A DNA stretch of 64,000 bases from Thermonema rossianum DSM 10300 (GTDB taxonomy: Bacteria > Bacteroidota > Bacteroidia > Cytophagales > Thermonemataceae). Of this stretch, positions 36,536 to 46,430 are shown in pieces. The number at the start of each line of letters is the position of its first letter. The stretch's first letter is position 1. The DNA is taken from the NCBI RefSeq assembly GCF_000426825.1, contig NZ_AUGC01000007.1, forward strand, positions 62,001 through 126,000, given 5' to 3'. The notes under the pieces were generated by a model that saw only the letters and a list, made by a program, of their open reading frames with translations, made no database searches and was not told the DNA's origin. Made by a program: the position numbers and the translations under genes.

Positions 36536-38671
36536 CTATTTTTTGACAGAAAGGGAAATACGCACGCACAAACCTTTGTCGCGCTCGCCGCTGACAGATA
36601 TGCTCCCGCCCATGGCCTCTGCCTTCACTTGTGCCATGTATAACCCCATCCCCTTCCCGGAATTGCTATGAAAGGTCTGGTAAGGATGCAGTATTTTGGA
36701 GTGGAAAGCATCGACCTCCAAGCCCAGGCCGTTGTCTTCTACTTCTATTACATGAAAATCGCCTGACACAAACACCCGGACACGAATAACAAGCTCTCGT
36801 ACAGGATTCCGGAAGCGAAAACAGTTATCCAAAACGCTTTCAAGAATATCTGTCAAATAGGTACGATTGGCATGAACCACACTCACTTGATATTCTTCTT
36901 CCAAAGAAAAAGGAAAAAGATAGCGCGTCTTTAAGCCTTGTAGTACGTCGGCTATTACCTCCTGCACCGGTACCAGCTGTACTTCCACCAAGCCTTCTGA
37001 ACGTATGGCTACGATTTCATTCAGGTCGTGCAGCACCTCGTCTGCTTCATGGGCAGATTTCACCATGGCTTGCACCAATGACTGCAAAGACACTTGCACG
37101 GCTACCGTATCTGCCTGCTTGCGCTCCAACTCCATCAACTGAGCCAGCCCCATCATGCGTGCCAAAGGCGCCCGCAGGTTATGTGCCAAGGCAAAAGCAT
37201 AATCTTCTACCTGCCGTGCATATTGCAACAAGCGTTCGTTCGATGCCTTCAGCTCAGCAGTGCGTACCCGCACACGCTGCTCCAACTCGGCATTTAACTT
37301 TTTGATTTCATTTAACTGCTGTTCTATCTGCTTGTGCTGCTCCGCCAACTGAATACTCTGCTGCAATAATTCTTCATTTTGCGTTTCTATTTCTTCTTTT
37401 TGCTGCTGCAAGTTCTGCAGCTTCTCTTGCAGGTCTTTTTGCAAATGCTCGCTTATGTTTTGATACAACTCGGCTTTTTCTTCTTCTATTGCCAAGCGTT
37501 CCCGCATTTGAGCGGTTTGCCACAAAGCATAGCGGTGAAACAAAGCCAATACAAAAAATAAACTCTGCAGCAGCACACTCACCTCTGCCCAATGATAACG
37601 CGCAAAAAACAAACTGTTACCCGTCAAGGCTGCCACCACATACACCCCCATGCAGAGCGAATAGATGCCCCAGCCTATCATCAAAAAAAACAGAGCACGC
37701 TCGCCCCGCCGCCAGCTTAACCATACCAGGTAAGTAATTACGACATTCATCAAAACGGCAAGGCTTCCTGCCAAAGCAGAAATGAGCGCATAAGAAAAAA
37801 GCCAGCTTCCCCACAGACACCCCAAACCAAATCCCAAATAAAACTTCAGGGAAATTGCCCCCCAAGCCGGCATGTGTTTGCGGGGCACCAACGTGCGCAC
37901 CAGCCCCACAGCGCCAATTACCCACACGCCAAGGGCAGAACTCAAAGCTAATTTTGCACTTACCACCGGCAAATGAAACCACCACTGCGGAACCCCCGCA
38001 TTAATACTCAATGTAATGCCGGCACCCAGTAGAAAAAGGGCAAAATAAAAATATACACGTTCTTTAAAGTAGCCCCATGCCAAGCAGGACAGCACAAAAA
38101 GCAAGGCAGTAAAACCGGTTGCAAGACCGTAGAACAGAAAATAAGCGGCTTCTTTCTGATGCAACTCTTGAAGCGACAGACAGTAAACGGGCAGTACCAG
38201 CGGTGTTTCAGATCGTATTTTCAGCAGAAAAGCAGCAGTAGTATCCTCTATTGCACAGCGGGGAAATATTGATATATGTTGCTGCCCGGCGGTACTGTCC
38301 CAGCACGGTTGCCACCGCCTCCCCGCCACGTCTTTTTTAAAAAACACGACTTCATCCAGGAACGCATTCCCTACTGCTATTACCCACTGTCGCCCCTCCT
38401 TTTCCGGCAAAACGATCCTTACCTTGAGCCATACTTCCTTATGGGGCAATACCCCCAGGCTAAGCCCTTTGGCCGGCACGGCTTTCCAAGGCAAAGCAGC
38501 CTGCTCAATAGACTGCACACGGAAACTGTCGGCCGGCAAAACTACATAATACATCTCCATCCGGGGCTGTGAGCTAAGCTTTTGCCTTTGACACCCGCCC
38601 AGTATCGCACTTAAAAACACCCATAGAAGGGGCAATATGTAAGTATAGAAAAGCCTTTTCCGGTGCCGCAC
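36536..38671 (-). CDS. Histidine kinase with 7TMR-DISM sensor module
   Basis: The 711-aa protein starts at GTG; no ATG gives the full signal sequence. It has a lipoprotein-like N-terminus (ILGGC) and a DISM extracellular beta-domain (about residues 40-170). Seven membrane helices span about 180-385, followed by a long coiled coil (about 390-480). The kinase has the H-box ALAHNLRAPLARMMG with the phospho-His, N-box LDNCFRFRNP, G1 VEDNGLGL and G2 GKGMGLYM. It phosphorylates an unknown response regulator; none is adjacent. The HNLRAPL H-box is typical of Bacteroidota kinases. The DISM ligand might be a carbohydrate, but nothing here shows it. Confidence 0.9.
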   Translation of the reverse strand: MRHRKRLFYTYILPLLWVFLSAILGGCQRQKLSSQPRMEMYYVVLPADSFRVQSIEQAALPWKAVPAKGLSLGVLPHKEVWLKVRIVLPEKEGRQWVIAVGNAFLDEVVFFKKDVAGRRWQPCWDSTAGQQHISIFPRCAIEDTTAAFLLKIRSETPLVLPVYCLSLQELHQKEAAYFLFYGLATGFTALLFVLSCLAWGYFKERVYFYFALFLLGAGITLSINAGVPQWWFHLPVVSAKLALSSALGVWVIGAVGLVRTLVPRKHMPAWGAISLKFYLGFGLGCLWGSWLFSYALISALAGSLAVLMNVVITYLVWLSWRRGERALFFLMIGWGIYSLCMGVYVVAALTGNSLFFARYHWAEVSVLLQSLFFVLALFHRYALWQTAQMRERLAIEEEKAELYQNISEHLQKDLQEKLQNLQQQKEEIETQNEELLQQSIQLAEQHKQIEQQLNEIKKLNAELEQRVRVRTAELKASNERLLQYARQVEDYAFALAHNLRAPLARMMGLAQLMELERKQADTVAVQVSLQSLVQAMVKSAHEADEVLHDLNEIVAIRSEGLVEVQLVPVQEVIADVLQGLKTRYLFPFSLEEEYQVSVVHANRTYLTDILESVLDNCFRFRNPVRELVIRVRVFVSGDFHVIEVEDNGLGLEVDAFHSKILHPYQTFHSNSGKGMGLYMAQVKAEAMGGSISVSGERDKGLCVRISLSVKK

Positions 38672-38784
38672 AGACAGTTTTTATTTTGTATTTTTAATGT
38701 AGTAGCTTCGCCAATTCCCGGGGGAATTTCCCGCGAAGAGAAGGTGTTTAGAATTTCATACTTTTTACCTATAAAAGCAAGAAA

Positions 38785-40314
38785 ATGCAGCAAATTGTTC
38801 TCTTTATTTCGTTACTGTGGGTCTTGGCAGTCATTCCGGCGGCTGCGCAAAGTGTGCAGACCGATATCGCCGGGGCGGTCAATCAAGTATCTGTTAGCCG
38901 CCTGCAAGCGCTCCTGCAGGAATATGAGCAACTGGGTATTAAGAACATAGGTAGCCAAAATCTGGAAGCCACGCGTGCATGGATAAAACAGTGCTATTTG
39001 GACATGGGCTACGCCCCGGAGCAAATCAGCGAACACGCCTTTTCTTATGCCCAGAAAACCCTGTATAACATTGTCATTACCAAAGAAGGCAGCCTGTTCC
39101 CTCACATTTACATTTACTTGACCGCCCACTACGACAGCACGCCCAATGGACCGGGTGTCAACGACAACGGCAGCGGCACCGTGACGCTACTCGAAATTGC
39201 CCGTATCATACAATCTTGGGACCTGCCCTACTCGGTACGCCTGGTGCATTTCAGCGCCGAAGAAGCCGGTTTGGTTGGCAGTCAGCGTTATGTATCGGAA
39301 GTAGCTGTTCCCCGACACATCGCCATCCGGGCACTCATCAATTTGGATGAAGTGGGCGGCGACAAAAACAAAAACAATACTTTTGTGCATTGCGAGCGCG
39401 ACGAAAGCAATACTTCTACGGTAAACAATGCCATTTCGGCACATTTCACCCAAAGAATGGCAAACATCACGGAACTGTACACTTCCCTAAATGCCGTGGT
39501 CAGTCATGCCTATGCGTCGGACTATATGCCCTTTGAGGCAGCAGGCTACAATATCATGGGCTTTTATGAAAGCTACCAAACGGCACACTATCATAGCAGC
39601 ACCGACTTGCTACAGAATATGGATGTCCCCTATTTCCACAAAGTGGTGCAGGCTGCCCTGGCTACCCTGCTGCACTTTGCCGGCGAAGTGCCCCCCCAAA
39701 TCGAGCGCCTCAGCCCACAAGCCGGCGACAGCCTCTACCGGTCGCAGCCGGACAGCCTGCTCATAGACTATGACCGCCCGCTGCAATACTTTGGCGGCAA
39801 GTTGCAGATTCGCCGTAGCTCAGATGACCAAGTGGTGCAAAGCATCACGCTTCAGCAAAATCATATTCAAGGAAAGTCAATCAAAATAGCTTTGAGTGAA
39901 AAGCTTGCTCCCGGGCAGGGCTATTATGTAACCCTCCCCTTCGGTTGGGTATCCGGTGCAGAAGGCATCCTTACCGACTCACTGGGCAAGGGGCAATGGC
40001 AATTTTATGTTAAAGACGAAACCCCTCCTGCCGAACCCGCCTCCCCGCCACTCAACAACGATACGCCGCAACCGCAAGGGCTGCAGCTATATCCCAATCC
40101 GGCGGGGCAAGAGCTGCACATTCAACTAAACGGCGTAAAGCCGCAGGCCACCCTCCGGGTGTTCAATAACGAAGGTAAACTCATACATGAGCAATCTTTA
40201 ACAAGCACGGCAAACATCCGCTTAGATATTTCTCAATGGGCACGCGGCGTGTATTTCATCAAGGTGGAAGCGAAACAAAAACAATGGGTGCGACGCTTTG
40301 AAAAAGTTTTTTAA
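38785..40314 (+). CDS. Secreted M28 metallopeptidase with T9SS C-terminal sorting domain
   Basis: The 509-aa protein has a signal peptide (PAAAQ) and an M28 domain at about residues 30-300 with zinc ligands in TAHYDS, GVNDNGSG, SAEEAG, LINLDEVGG and the late HYHSSTD. A beta-sandwich resembling the SbsA Ig-like domain spans about 305-415 (IERLSPQAGDSLYRSQPDSL). A Pro-rich linker leads to a type A T9SS sorting domain from about 432 (LQLYPNPAGQELHIQL, ending WVRRFEKVF). It should leave the cell through the type IX system as a secreted or surface aminopeptidase. The PorD homologue at 52.4 kb fits this. No terminator is evident before the IS element. Confidence 0.92.
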   Translation: MQQIVLFISLLWVLAVIPAAAQSVQTDIAGAVNQVSVSRLQALLQEYEQLGIKNIGSQNLEATRAWIKQCYLDMGYAPEQISEHAFSYAQKTLYNIVITKEGSLFPHIYIYLTAHYDSTPNGPGVNDNGSGTVTLLEIARIIQSWDLPYSVRLVHFSAEEAGLVGSQRYVSEVAVPRHIAIRALINLDEVGGDKNKNNTFVHCERDESNTSTVNNAISAHFTQRMANITELYTSLNAVVSHAYASDYMPFEAAGYNIMGFYESYQTAHYHSSTDLLQNMDVPYFHKVVQAALATLLHFAGEVPPQIERLSPQAGDSLYRSQPDSLLIDYDRPLQYFGGKLQIRRSSDDQVVQSITLQQNHIQGKSIKIALSEKLAPGQGYYVTLPFGWVSGAEGILTDSLGKGQWQFYVKDETPPAEPASPPLNNDTPQPQGLQLYPNPAGQELHIQLNGVKPQATLRVFNNEGKLIHEQSLTSTANIRLDISQWARGVYFIKVEAKQKQWVRRFEKVF

Positions 40315-40393
40315 ATACTTCTGAGAGGTCATGATTACATAGAAGACAAGTATATTTGTATTCAACATTATACAATGTTTCTTGTCTTTAATT

Positions 40394-41226
40394 AGTGTCG
40401 AAGTTGTTTAAAGTTTCCTGAGTAAAATTACGGTAAAAGCCAATAACCACAAGGACTTCCAAGTTTCATCTTGGGTTTCAAAACGGACTAAAATCGCCTT
40501 GAAAGCGTCTAACCAAGCGTTGGTTCTTTCAATAGCAAATCTGTATTTGTAAAGCAAGCGGTCAAAAACATACTTTCCTTGTTTATTTTTTGATTTTCTG
40601 CCATTCTCTACAATATTGGCGATGATTTCACGACTACTGCAAAGCTTGCGAAATTCCCTTGTGTCAAAACCTGCATCCGCATTCAGAAACAACCCTTGTG
40701 TCGGAACGGACGATTTTTCTAACATTTGTAGCATACTGTTGAAATGCTCGTTTAACTTATATGCATCATGATGGTTTCCTGCCATTGGCCGGCTGATAGC
40801 CAACCGAATGCCTTGACTGTCGGTGAGCAATAACATATTGGTTGTTTTACTTTTTTTACGCCCTTGATAGCCTACCGATTCGCCTCCTCTTTTAGCCGGT
40901 GTATGGGTGCCGTCTATTTGTATACAAGATAAATCCAAGCTGCCTGCATACTTGCCTACCACCTTATTCCATACTTTTTGCCAACTGCCGTCCATGCTCC
41001 ATTTACGATAATGGTAATATACACTTTGCCAAGTGTATTTATCTTTGAAAAACTGTTTGACCGGCAACTCCCGCCATTGGCAGCCGGTCTTTAAACGATA
41101 CAGTATCGCACTGACAATTTGCCAAGCTTGAACCTTTGAATTATTCTTTCTGCCGAACGTTCAATGCGGGCAAATCTCTTTTTTATTATATCTTTGCTTA
41201 ACACCATGTCTTTTTGAGCGAACACT
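40394..41226 (-). mobile_element. IS5-family insertion sequence, about 833 bp
   Basis: Ends are set by AGTGTCG on the left and the matching inverted CGAACACT on the right (short imperfect terminal repeats), with ATT on both outer sides (40391-40393 and 41227-41229) as a likely 3-bp target duplication. It contains one DDE transposase frame. It lies between the T9SS peptidase gene and the dnd genes, at the GC-to-AT shift. Exact ends are tentative. Confidence 0.7.
40408..41207 (-). pseudogene. IS5-family transposase with a 5' frameshift
   Basis: The main frame is open from 41160 to 40408 (250 codons) and includes FGRKNNSKVQAW, the family hallmark ILYRLKTGCQWRELP and the DDE triad: Asp in QIDGTHTP, Asp in NADAGFD, Glu in FAIERTNAW. 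The natural start, ATG at 41207 (MVLSKDIIKKRFARIER), is in another frame that runs to a stop at 41091. One missing base near 41155-41162 (around GAACGTTCGG) would join them. I therefore call a frameshifted gene. A programmed shift is possible but I see no classical slippery site there. Confidence 0.75.
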
Positions 41227-41257
41227 ATTTATTTCTTTCTTCTTTACAAAAAGAAAG

Positions 41258-41290
41258 TTGGTATTCGCTCTTTTTAATTTTTTAACTTTA
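41258..41290 (+). promoter_or_regulatory. Candidate promoter for the dndCDE operon
   Basis: TTG at 41258-41260, a 22-bp spacer, then TAACTTTA at 41283-41290, one mismatch from TAnnTTTG. It is 48 bp upstream of the dndC ATG and lies just outside the IS end, so it belongs to the island and not to the element. Confidence 0.4.
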
Positions 41291-41338
41291 AACAACTTCG
41301 TCTTAAAAAGATATACCTACCAAATCAAATACAACATT

Positions 41339-42688
41339 ATGGAATTCTCACACACAAAAGTTGCTCTAAAAGATAAGCTCTACCATATAGAACAAGAAAT
41401 AATTGACCAATACATAAACGATAAGCCTAATCGAGTATGGATTGTAGGGTTTAGCGGAGGCAAAGACAGTACACTTTTACTTCAACTCGTATGGCAGGCT
41501 ATAAAAAAGCTTCCTGTTTCCGAAAAGAAACGCCCTATTTACGTAGTATGTAATGACACATTGGTAGAGAACCCTCATATCGTATCATTCATTTATGATA
41601 CACTTTCAAAAATAGAGTCGGCAGCACAGAAAGACAAGATGCCTATAAAAGTTGTCCGTACAGTTCCAAAGCTTGCCGACACATTTTGGGTCAAACTTAT
41701 CGGCTTGGGTTATCCAGCTCCAAATAAGTTCTTTAGATGGTGCACTGATCGTTTGAAAATAAACCCTACAACTCGGTTTATTAAAGAGGTAATAAAAGCA
41801 ACGGGTGGCGCTATAATCCTGTTGGGGACTCGCAGTGATGAAAGTGCTACCCGGGCTGCATCGATAAAAAAACACGAGATTAAAGGTAGCCGTCTGCGTT
41901 CCCACTCGCTACCTAATGCGTACATTTATGCTCCAATCAAGGATGTTACTACCGATGAGCTATGGCGCTACCTGTTACAAGTGCCGCCTCCATGGGGTGG
42001 AACCCATAGGCAACTTGCTGCCCTCTATAAAAATGCAAATGGAGGGGACTGTCCTTTGGTCATAGACACATCTACCCCTTCATGTGGACAAAGCAGATTT
42101 GGGTGTTGGGTATGCACAGTAGTTAAACGTGATAAATCGATGGAAGGCTTAATTGATACGGGGGAAAGCTGGATGCAACCTCTCCTCGAAATCAGAGACT
42201 TTTTAATTGAAACGCGTGACAATCCAGAAAAATGGCGGATGAAGAAGGGGCGCAATGGCAGTGAAAGAGAAGGCAAGTGGGGACCATACAAATTTGAAAC
42301 GCGTGTTGAGATATTGAGAAGGCTACTGATAGCACAGAAAGAGCTTTCTAAGGTTGATCCAAACATAAATCTTATATCGGATCGAGAGTTAGCCATTATC
42401 CAGCATCACTGGTACAAAGATCTTTTCTTTAATGTAAAAGTTTCAGATATTTATAGGGAAGTTTTACAAAAAGAGTTCTTTATGAGCAAACATGATGAAA
42501 AGTTAAAAGAAGAGTTAGAGCTGCTACTAGAAGTCTGCCAAGATGCTGAAAAAGTAAAGCTAATTGAAAACCTATTGAAGCTATACAGAAGCAAAACGCT
42601 TTATCTTCGTAAAAGAAACATTTTAAATGAGTTTGAAGACCTTATAAATAAAAATATCAATCTTCAAGAACAAGAAGAAGAAGAATAA
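41339..42688 (+). CDS. dndC: DNA phosphorothioation protein DndC (PAPS-reductase-like, Fe-S)
   Basis: The 449-aa protein starts at the ATG of MEFSHTK. The ATP-pyrophosphatase P-loop is SGGKDS at about residues 39-44 (WIVGFSGGKDSTLLLQL). Cysteines for a 4Fe-4S cluster can be seen in FRWCTDRLK and CGQSRFGCWVC near 257-265. In known Dnd systems DndC activates the DNA backbone with ATP so that sulfur from DndA replaces a non-bridging oxygen. The C-terminal third is helical and charged. It is followed after 17 bp by dndD. The AT-rich composition differs from the genes before the IS and after dndA, which suggests transfer. Confidence 0.93.
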   Translation: MEFSHTKVALKDKLYHIEQEIIDQYINDKPNRVWIVGFSGGKDSTLLLQLVWQAIKKLPVSEKKRPIYVVCNDTLVENPHIVSFIYDTLSKIESAAQKDKMPIKVVRTVPKLADTFWVKLIGLGYPAPNKFFRWCTDRLKINPTTRFIKEVIKATGGAIILLGTRSDESATRAASIKKHEIKGSRLRSHSLPNAYIYAPIKDVTTDELWRYLLQVPPPWGGTHRQLAALYKNANGGDCPLVIDTSTPSCGQSRFGCWVCTVVKRDKSMEGLIDTGESWMQPLLEIRDFLIETRDNPEKWRMKKGRNGSEREGKWGPYKFETRVEILRRLLIAQKELSKVDPNINLISDRELAIIQHHWYKDLFFNVKVSDIYREVLQKEFFMSKHDEKLKEELELLLEVCQDAEKVKLIENLLKLYRSKTLYLRKRNILNEFEDLINKNINLQEQEEEE

Positions 42689-42705
42689 CACTCAATACAA
42701 CTACT

Positions 42706-44832
42706 ATGAAAATTAAAGAGATTACATTCTGCAACTACCGAGTATATAAGGGGATAAATACCATTGACCTTAACGTAGAAAATGGTAAAAATATCATTAT
42801 TATTAGCGGCAACAATGGGTATGGAAAAACATCTTTCTTGACAGGGCTTGTGTGGTGCTTATACGGTAAGCAGATGGAAATGGTAGATGAAATGTATAAA
42901 AAAGAGGTTGATAGTCAAGGAGGATACCAAAACCTTTTTCGCAAATCATTAAATAGAGATGCTGAAAGAGAAGGCATATCAAAGTATTATGTTGAAGTTC
43001 TTATAGAAGATGTGGAGTTGGTAGATGGAATATATAATGTACGAATAAAGCGGGAATACGATATACAAGATGGTACTGATAAATTGTATATCAACTCTGA
43101 TACAGAAAACATGCCTCTTCCAGACGAAGAGTATCTGAATGAAGATAAAAATAAAGATTACTTTATTAGAGAAAATATACTTCCAATAGATATTGCCAAG
43201 TTCTTTTTATTTGATGCAGAAAAAATAGTAAATATTGCAGAACTGTCTCTTACTCAACAAGGAGAAGAACTTAGTAAAGCTTACTCTCAAATATTAGGGA
43301 TTCATAAATATGAGCAGATTAGCGACTACTTGGAGCAACTTCTGGGGAAAATAAAAAGAGAGTCAGCAAGTGCTCATGAGGTAGCTGAATTTAAGAATTT
43401 ACGAAATGAATATGAGACCTTAACGGAGATAACTATTCCGGATATAAAAGCTCAGATTGAAGAACTCAACGAAGAGAAAAGGAAGCTAAACTATCTAAAA
43501 CAACAGATAGAAAACTCTCTAATGGAAAAGGCTTTTGGATATAGTGAAGATTATATAAATGAACTTAGAAAAAAAGAAGAAGAGTTAAAACAGAAAGAGA
43601 GTGAACTCAAGCAAGAACTGCTGTCACTTTACGAGCAGACCCCGTTGGCAAGTGCAGGTAACTTACTCTTACTAATAAGAGAGAAAATAGATGCCGAATT
43701 ACAAGAAAAATGGCAAGAAGCAGCGAACAAAGATATCGATGAAAAAATAGACAAAATAATAGAAAAGTTCTGGGAAGAGTATGAAAAGCTAAATGAAGAT
43801 ATGTTTGCTCTTCACAGAAGTGTCAGAACCGCTATTGAACAAGCTATTGAACAAGCAGTACGAGAAAATCTTTATAAATCGCCAGTAGAAAACACTTCTA
43901 TTTCAACAAGCGCCTTCAAGCTTAACTATACAGAAAATCAAAAAAAAGAGGTAGAAAACCTAATAAGCTACATTACTACATCTTTCAAAGAAAGATTTGA
44001 AAAAATAATTGAAAATCGCAATATAATAGAAAACAACCTTCTTGATATAAGAAATAACATAAAAAAAGCCGAAGCATCTGTTAATACAGAAGAAACTCAG
44101 CAACTACGAGAAAAAAAGAAGCAAGTAGAAGAGAAAATAGAAAAGCTATTAAAAGAAATAGGAATCAAAGAACAACTACTGAAAGAAACTGAAAATAAAG
44201 CAAATGAAATAAACCACAGCATCAAAAAGCTGGAGGAAAGGGTCAAAACCCGTGAAGAGTTTAAGAAAAAAGAAAAGTTTATTAAAAGCCTGCGTTCCAA
44301 TCTTAACGAATTTATAAATAAGTTCCATAAACAAAAAAAGGAAACATTAGAGAAGCGGATTCTTGCAGGCTTAAAGTCACTTATGCATAAAACTAACTTA
44401 ATTGATAAAGTAGAAATTCAGACTATTGAACGCTCCATGAGTATTAAGTTATATAACAATCACGGAGAAGAAATACCTAAAAGTTCCCTTAGTAAAGGGG
44501 AACAGCAGATGTTAGCTACAGCTATTCTTAAAGGACTGGTCGAAGAAAGCGGCATTGAGTTTCCTGTATTTATAGACTCACCAATGCAAAAGTTCGATCA
44601 ACTCCATGCTACAAATATCATTGAACACTTTTACCCCAAAATAAGCGATCAAGTTGTAATTTTCCCTCTTTTAAATAAAGAGCTAACAGAAAGCGAGTAT
44701 AAAAAACTTAGCCCCTATATCGCTAAAAGCTACCTCATTATAAACAAAGATGGCAAAAGCTCTTTTAAAGAAGTAAGCCCAACAGAACTACTAAGTACCT
44801 ACAATAAAAAATATTTAACTTATGATAAGTAG
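42706..44832 (+). CDS. dndD: DNA phosphorothioation protein DndD (SMC/Rad50-like ATPase)
   Basis: The 708-aa ABC-type ATPase has an N-terminal Walker A GNNGYGKTS (about residues 35-43), long coiled coils over about 210-560, the ABC signature SLSKGEQQ (about 594-601), and Walker B PVFIDSP (about 620-626) with a following His. No CxxC zinc hook is visible in the coil. DndD is thought to supply energy or open DNA for sulfur insertion by DndC. It overlaps the following gene by 11 bp, a sign of tight coupling. Confidence 0.93.
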   Translation: MKIKEITFCNYRVYKGINTIDLNVENGKNIIIISGNNGYGKTSFLTGLVWCLYGKQMEMVDEMYKKEVDSQGGYQNLFRKSLNRDAEREGISKYYVEVLIEDVELVDGIYNVRIKREYDIQDGTDKLYINSDTENMPLPDEEYLNEDKNKDYFIRENILPIDIAKFFLFDAEKIVNIAELSLTQQGEELSKAYSQILGIHKYEQISDYLEQLLGKIKRESASAHEVAEFKNLRNEYETLTEITIPDIKAQIEELNEEKRKLNYLKQQIENSLMEKAFGYSEDYINELRKKEEELKQKESELKQELLSLYEQTPLASAGNLLLLIREKIDAELQEKWQEAANKDIDEKIDKIIEKFWEEYEKLNEDMFALHRSVRTAIEQAIEQAVRENLYKSPVENTSISTSAFKLNYTENQKKEVENLISYITTSFKERFEKIIENRNIIENNLLDIRNNIKKAEASVNTEETQQLREKKKQVEEKIEKLLKEIGIKEQLLKETENKANEINHSIKKLEERVKTREEFKKKEKFIKSLRSNLNEFINKFHKQKKETLEKRILAGLKSLMHKTNLIDKVEIQTIERSMSIKLYNNHGEEIPKSSLSKGEQQMLATAILKGLVEESGIEFPVFIDSPMQKFDQLHATNIIEHFYPKISDQVVIFPLLNKELTESEYKKLSPYIAKSYLIINKDGKSSFKEVSPTELLSTYNKKYLTYDK

Positions 44833-46387
44833 TATTCATATAAAAACATCAAAAGAAAATCAAGATAGAATAAGTACCCTAACTAAAAAAATATACACCG
44901 ATGCTCCAGAGAACCACATTGCACGTCTTGCATTGGTGCTTTCTCTGCGCACCGGAAGAAAAATAGACTTAGACACAGAAAAAAAAGATAGTGGAGGAAA
45001 GGAGTATAAAGAAGAAACATTGTTCGGCAGGTATAAAGACATCTATATAGCCTTGGTCTGTCAACACTATGGCATTTCTCCTGATGACCCCAAGCTACCA
45101 CAGTATGTAAAAGCGCATGTAGATCATGGAATAGAGCTCATATACAATGAAGTAAGTCAATCCAGTACTATTAGAGGCACAGACTATCTTCTAAAAAAAG
45201 TAACCGATGGAATATTTGAATTAACCTCTATTGATACTTTAGCTCCTACTATATCAAATACCTCTTATAACAGTATTCCAGACAAAAGCTATTTCTCTGC
45301 TCCTATTAGGATAAAAATCGGAGACTTAAAGAATGGTGAGGTAATTCACTTGGAGTGGAATAATACACAATTTCGCCCCAACTGTCATATAGCGATTGCG
45401 GGAACTTCTGGCAGTGGAAAAACAAGATTTGCCCGCCACCTCATCAAAGAAATAGTAAATAACACGAATCACCAAGTAAACTTTTTATTTATAGATTTCA
45501 AAGGCCAAGGTAGGCAACAAGAGAGTTATTCGGATCAGTTTATTAATGAAACGAACTGTGAATATAGAGATTTATCTAAAAGTAAATTTCCTATTAACCC
45601 CTTATCTATTATCAATACAATTAACGAAAACGAAAAAATATCTTCTATTCTCAGATTTATAGATATCCTTACAAAATGTAACCCTAAAATCGGTGAGGTA
45701 CAGAAATCCCATCTCAAGACAGCTATAAAAAATGCAATCGACAATTTAAGCCCAGGTGAGCCTTTAACGTTCAATGACATATACCAACAGCTTGAATCCA
45801 ATAAACCTGATAGCCTTACTGAATTAATAGAACGTCTGGCAGAGCTCCCACTCTTCGATACACAAAACAATGCAGAGGTCATCAATAAAAACTACTATTT
45901 AAGTATTCCCAGCAGCTTACCTGAAAATGTTCGAATAACAGCAGTATTTCTTGTCATATACTACATATACAACACTTTCATCCAGATGTCCGATACTCCC
46001 AACGAACAAGGTTACCAAGGAGTCAGGTTCTTGTTAGTTATAGATGAAGCACATTTTGTCTTTAAAGACAAAGCTACACATAGCTTACTGGAGGAAATCC
46101 TACGAACTATCCGTAGCAAGGGAGTTGGTATTATACTAATATCTCAAAGCATTGCAGATTTTGTGCATAGAAGCTTCAATTTAGGTAGCGCTTGCAGCAC
46201 CAATTTCCTTTTTCAACTAAAAGAACAAAAAATTCAGACTATAAGAGAGTTCGCCAATTACCCTCAGAGTTTGGACTCCAAAGTAAAACAAGCCATGGAG
46301 CAATTAAAACCGGGAGAAGCTCTTGCTAATTTAAGGAAGGAAGAAGGATATCAATTAGGAACTCCATTTCAAACTTATACCACCTAA
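44822..46387 (+). CDS. dndE: DndE fused to a HerA/FtsK-type ATPase
   Basis: The 521-aa product joins two modules in one frame. Residues 1 to about 112 match DndE: a helix ending in ARLALVLSLRTGRKIDL, then TLFGRYKDIYIALVCQHYG and YVKAHVDHGIELI. Residues about 155-521 form a HerA/FtsK-like ATPase with Walker A GTSGSGKTR (194-202), FIDFKGQG (223-230), Walker B LLVIDEAH (404-411), and sensor IILISQS (437-443). Canonical DndE is only about 110-120 aa and binds nicked DNA. The added motor suggests a DNA-translocating form. It starts 11 bp inside dndD and ends at a palindromic terminator. I vaguely recall longer DndE forms in archaeal Dnd systems but cannot check here. Confidence 0.88.
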   Translation: MISSIHIKTSKENQDRISTLTKKIYTDAPENHIARLALVLSLRTGRKIDLDTEKKDSGGKEYKEETLFGRYKDIYIALVCQHYGISPDDPKLPQYVKAHVDHGIELIYNEVSQSSTIRGTDYLLKKVTDGIFELTSIDTLAPTISNTSYNSIPDKSYFSAPIRIKIGDLKNGEVIHLEWNNTQFRPNCHIAIAGTSGSGKTRFARHLIKEIVNNTNHQVNFLFIDFKGQGRQQESYSDQFINETNCEYRDLSKSKFPINPLSIINTINENEKISSILRFIDILTKCNPKIGEVQKSHLKTAIKNAIDNLSPGEPLTFNDIYQQLESNKPDSLTELIERLAELPLFDTQNNAEVINKNYYLSIPSSLPENVRITAVFLVIYYIYNTFIQMSDTPNEQGYQGVRFLLVIDEAHFVFKDKATHSLLEEILRTIRSKGVGIILISQSIADFVHRSFNLGSACSTNFLFQLKEQKIQTIREFANYPQSLDSKVKQAMEQLKPGEALANLRKEEGYQLGTPFQTYTT

Positions 46388-46395
46388 TTAATTTG

Positions 46396-46428
46396 CTCTT
46401 GTGGAAGATATCTTCCACAAGAGTTTTC
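46396..46428. terminator. Perfect 28-bp palindrome terminator between convergent dndE and dndA
   Basis: CTCTTGTGGAAGA and its exact reverse complement meet at a central TA (46396-46423), followed on the plus strand by TTTTC. It lies 8 bp past the dndE stop and 7 bp before the dndA stop. The U-tract is better on the plus strand. Confidence 0.8.
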
Positions 46429-46430
46429 AT

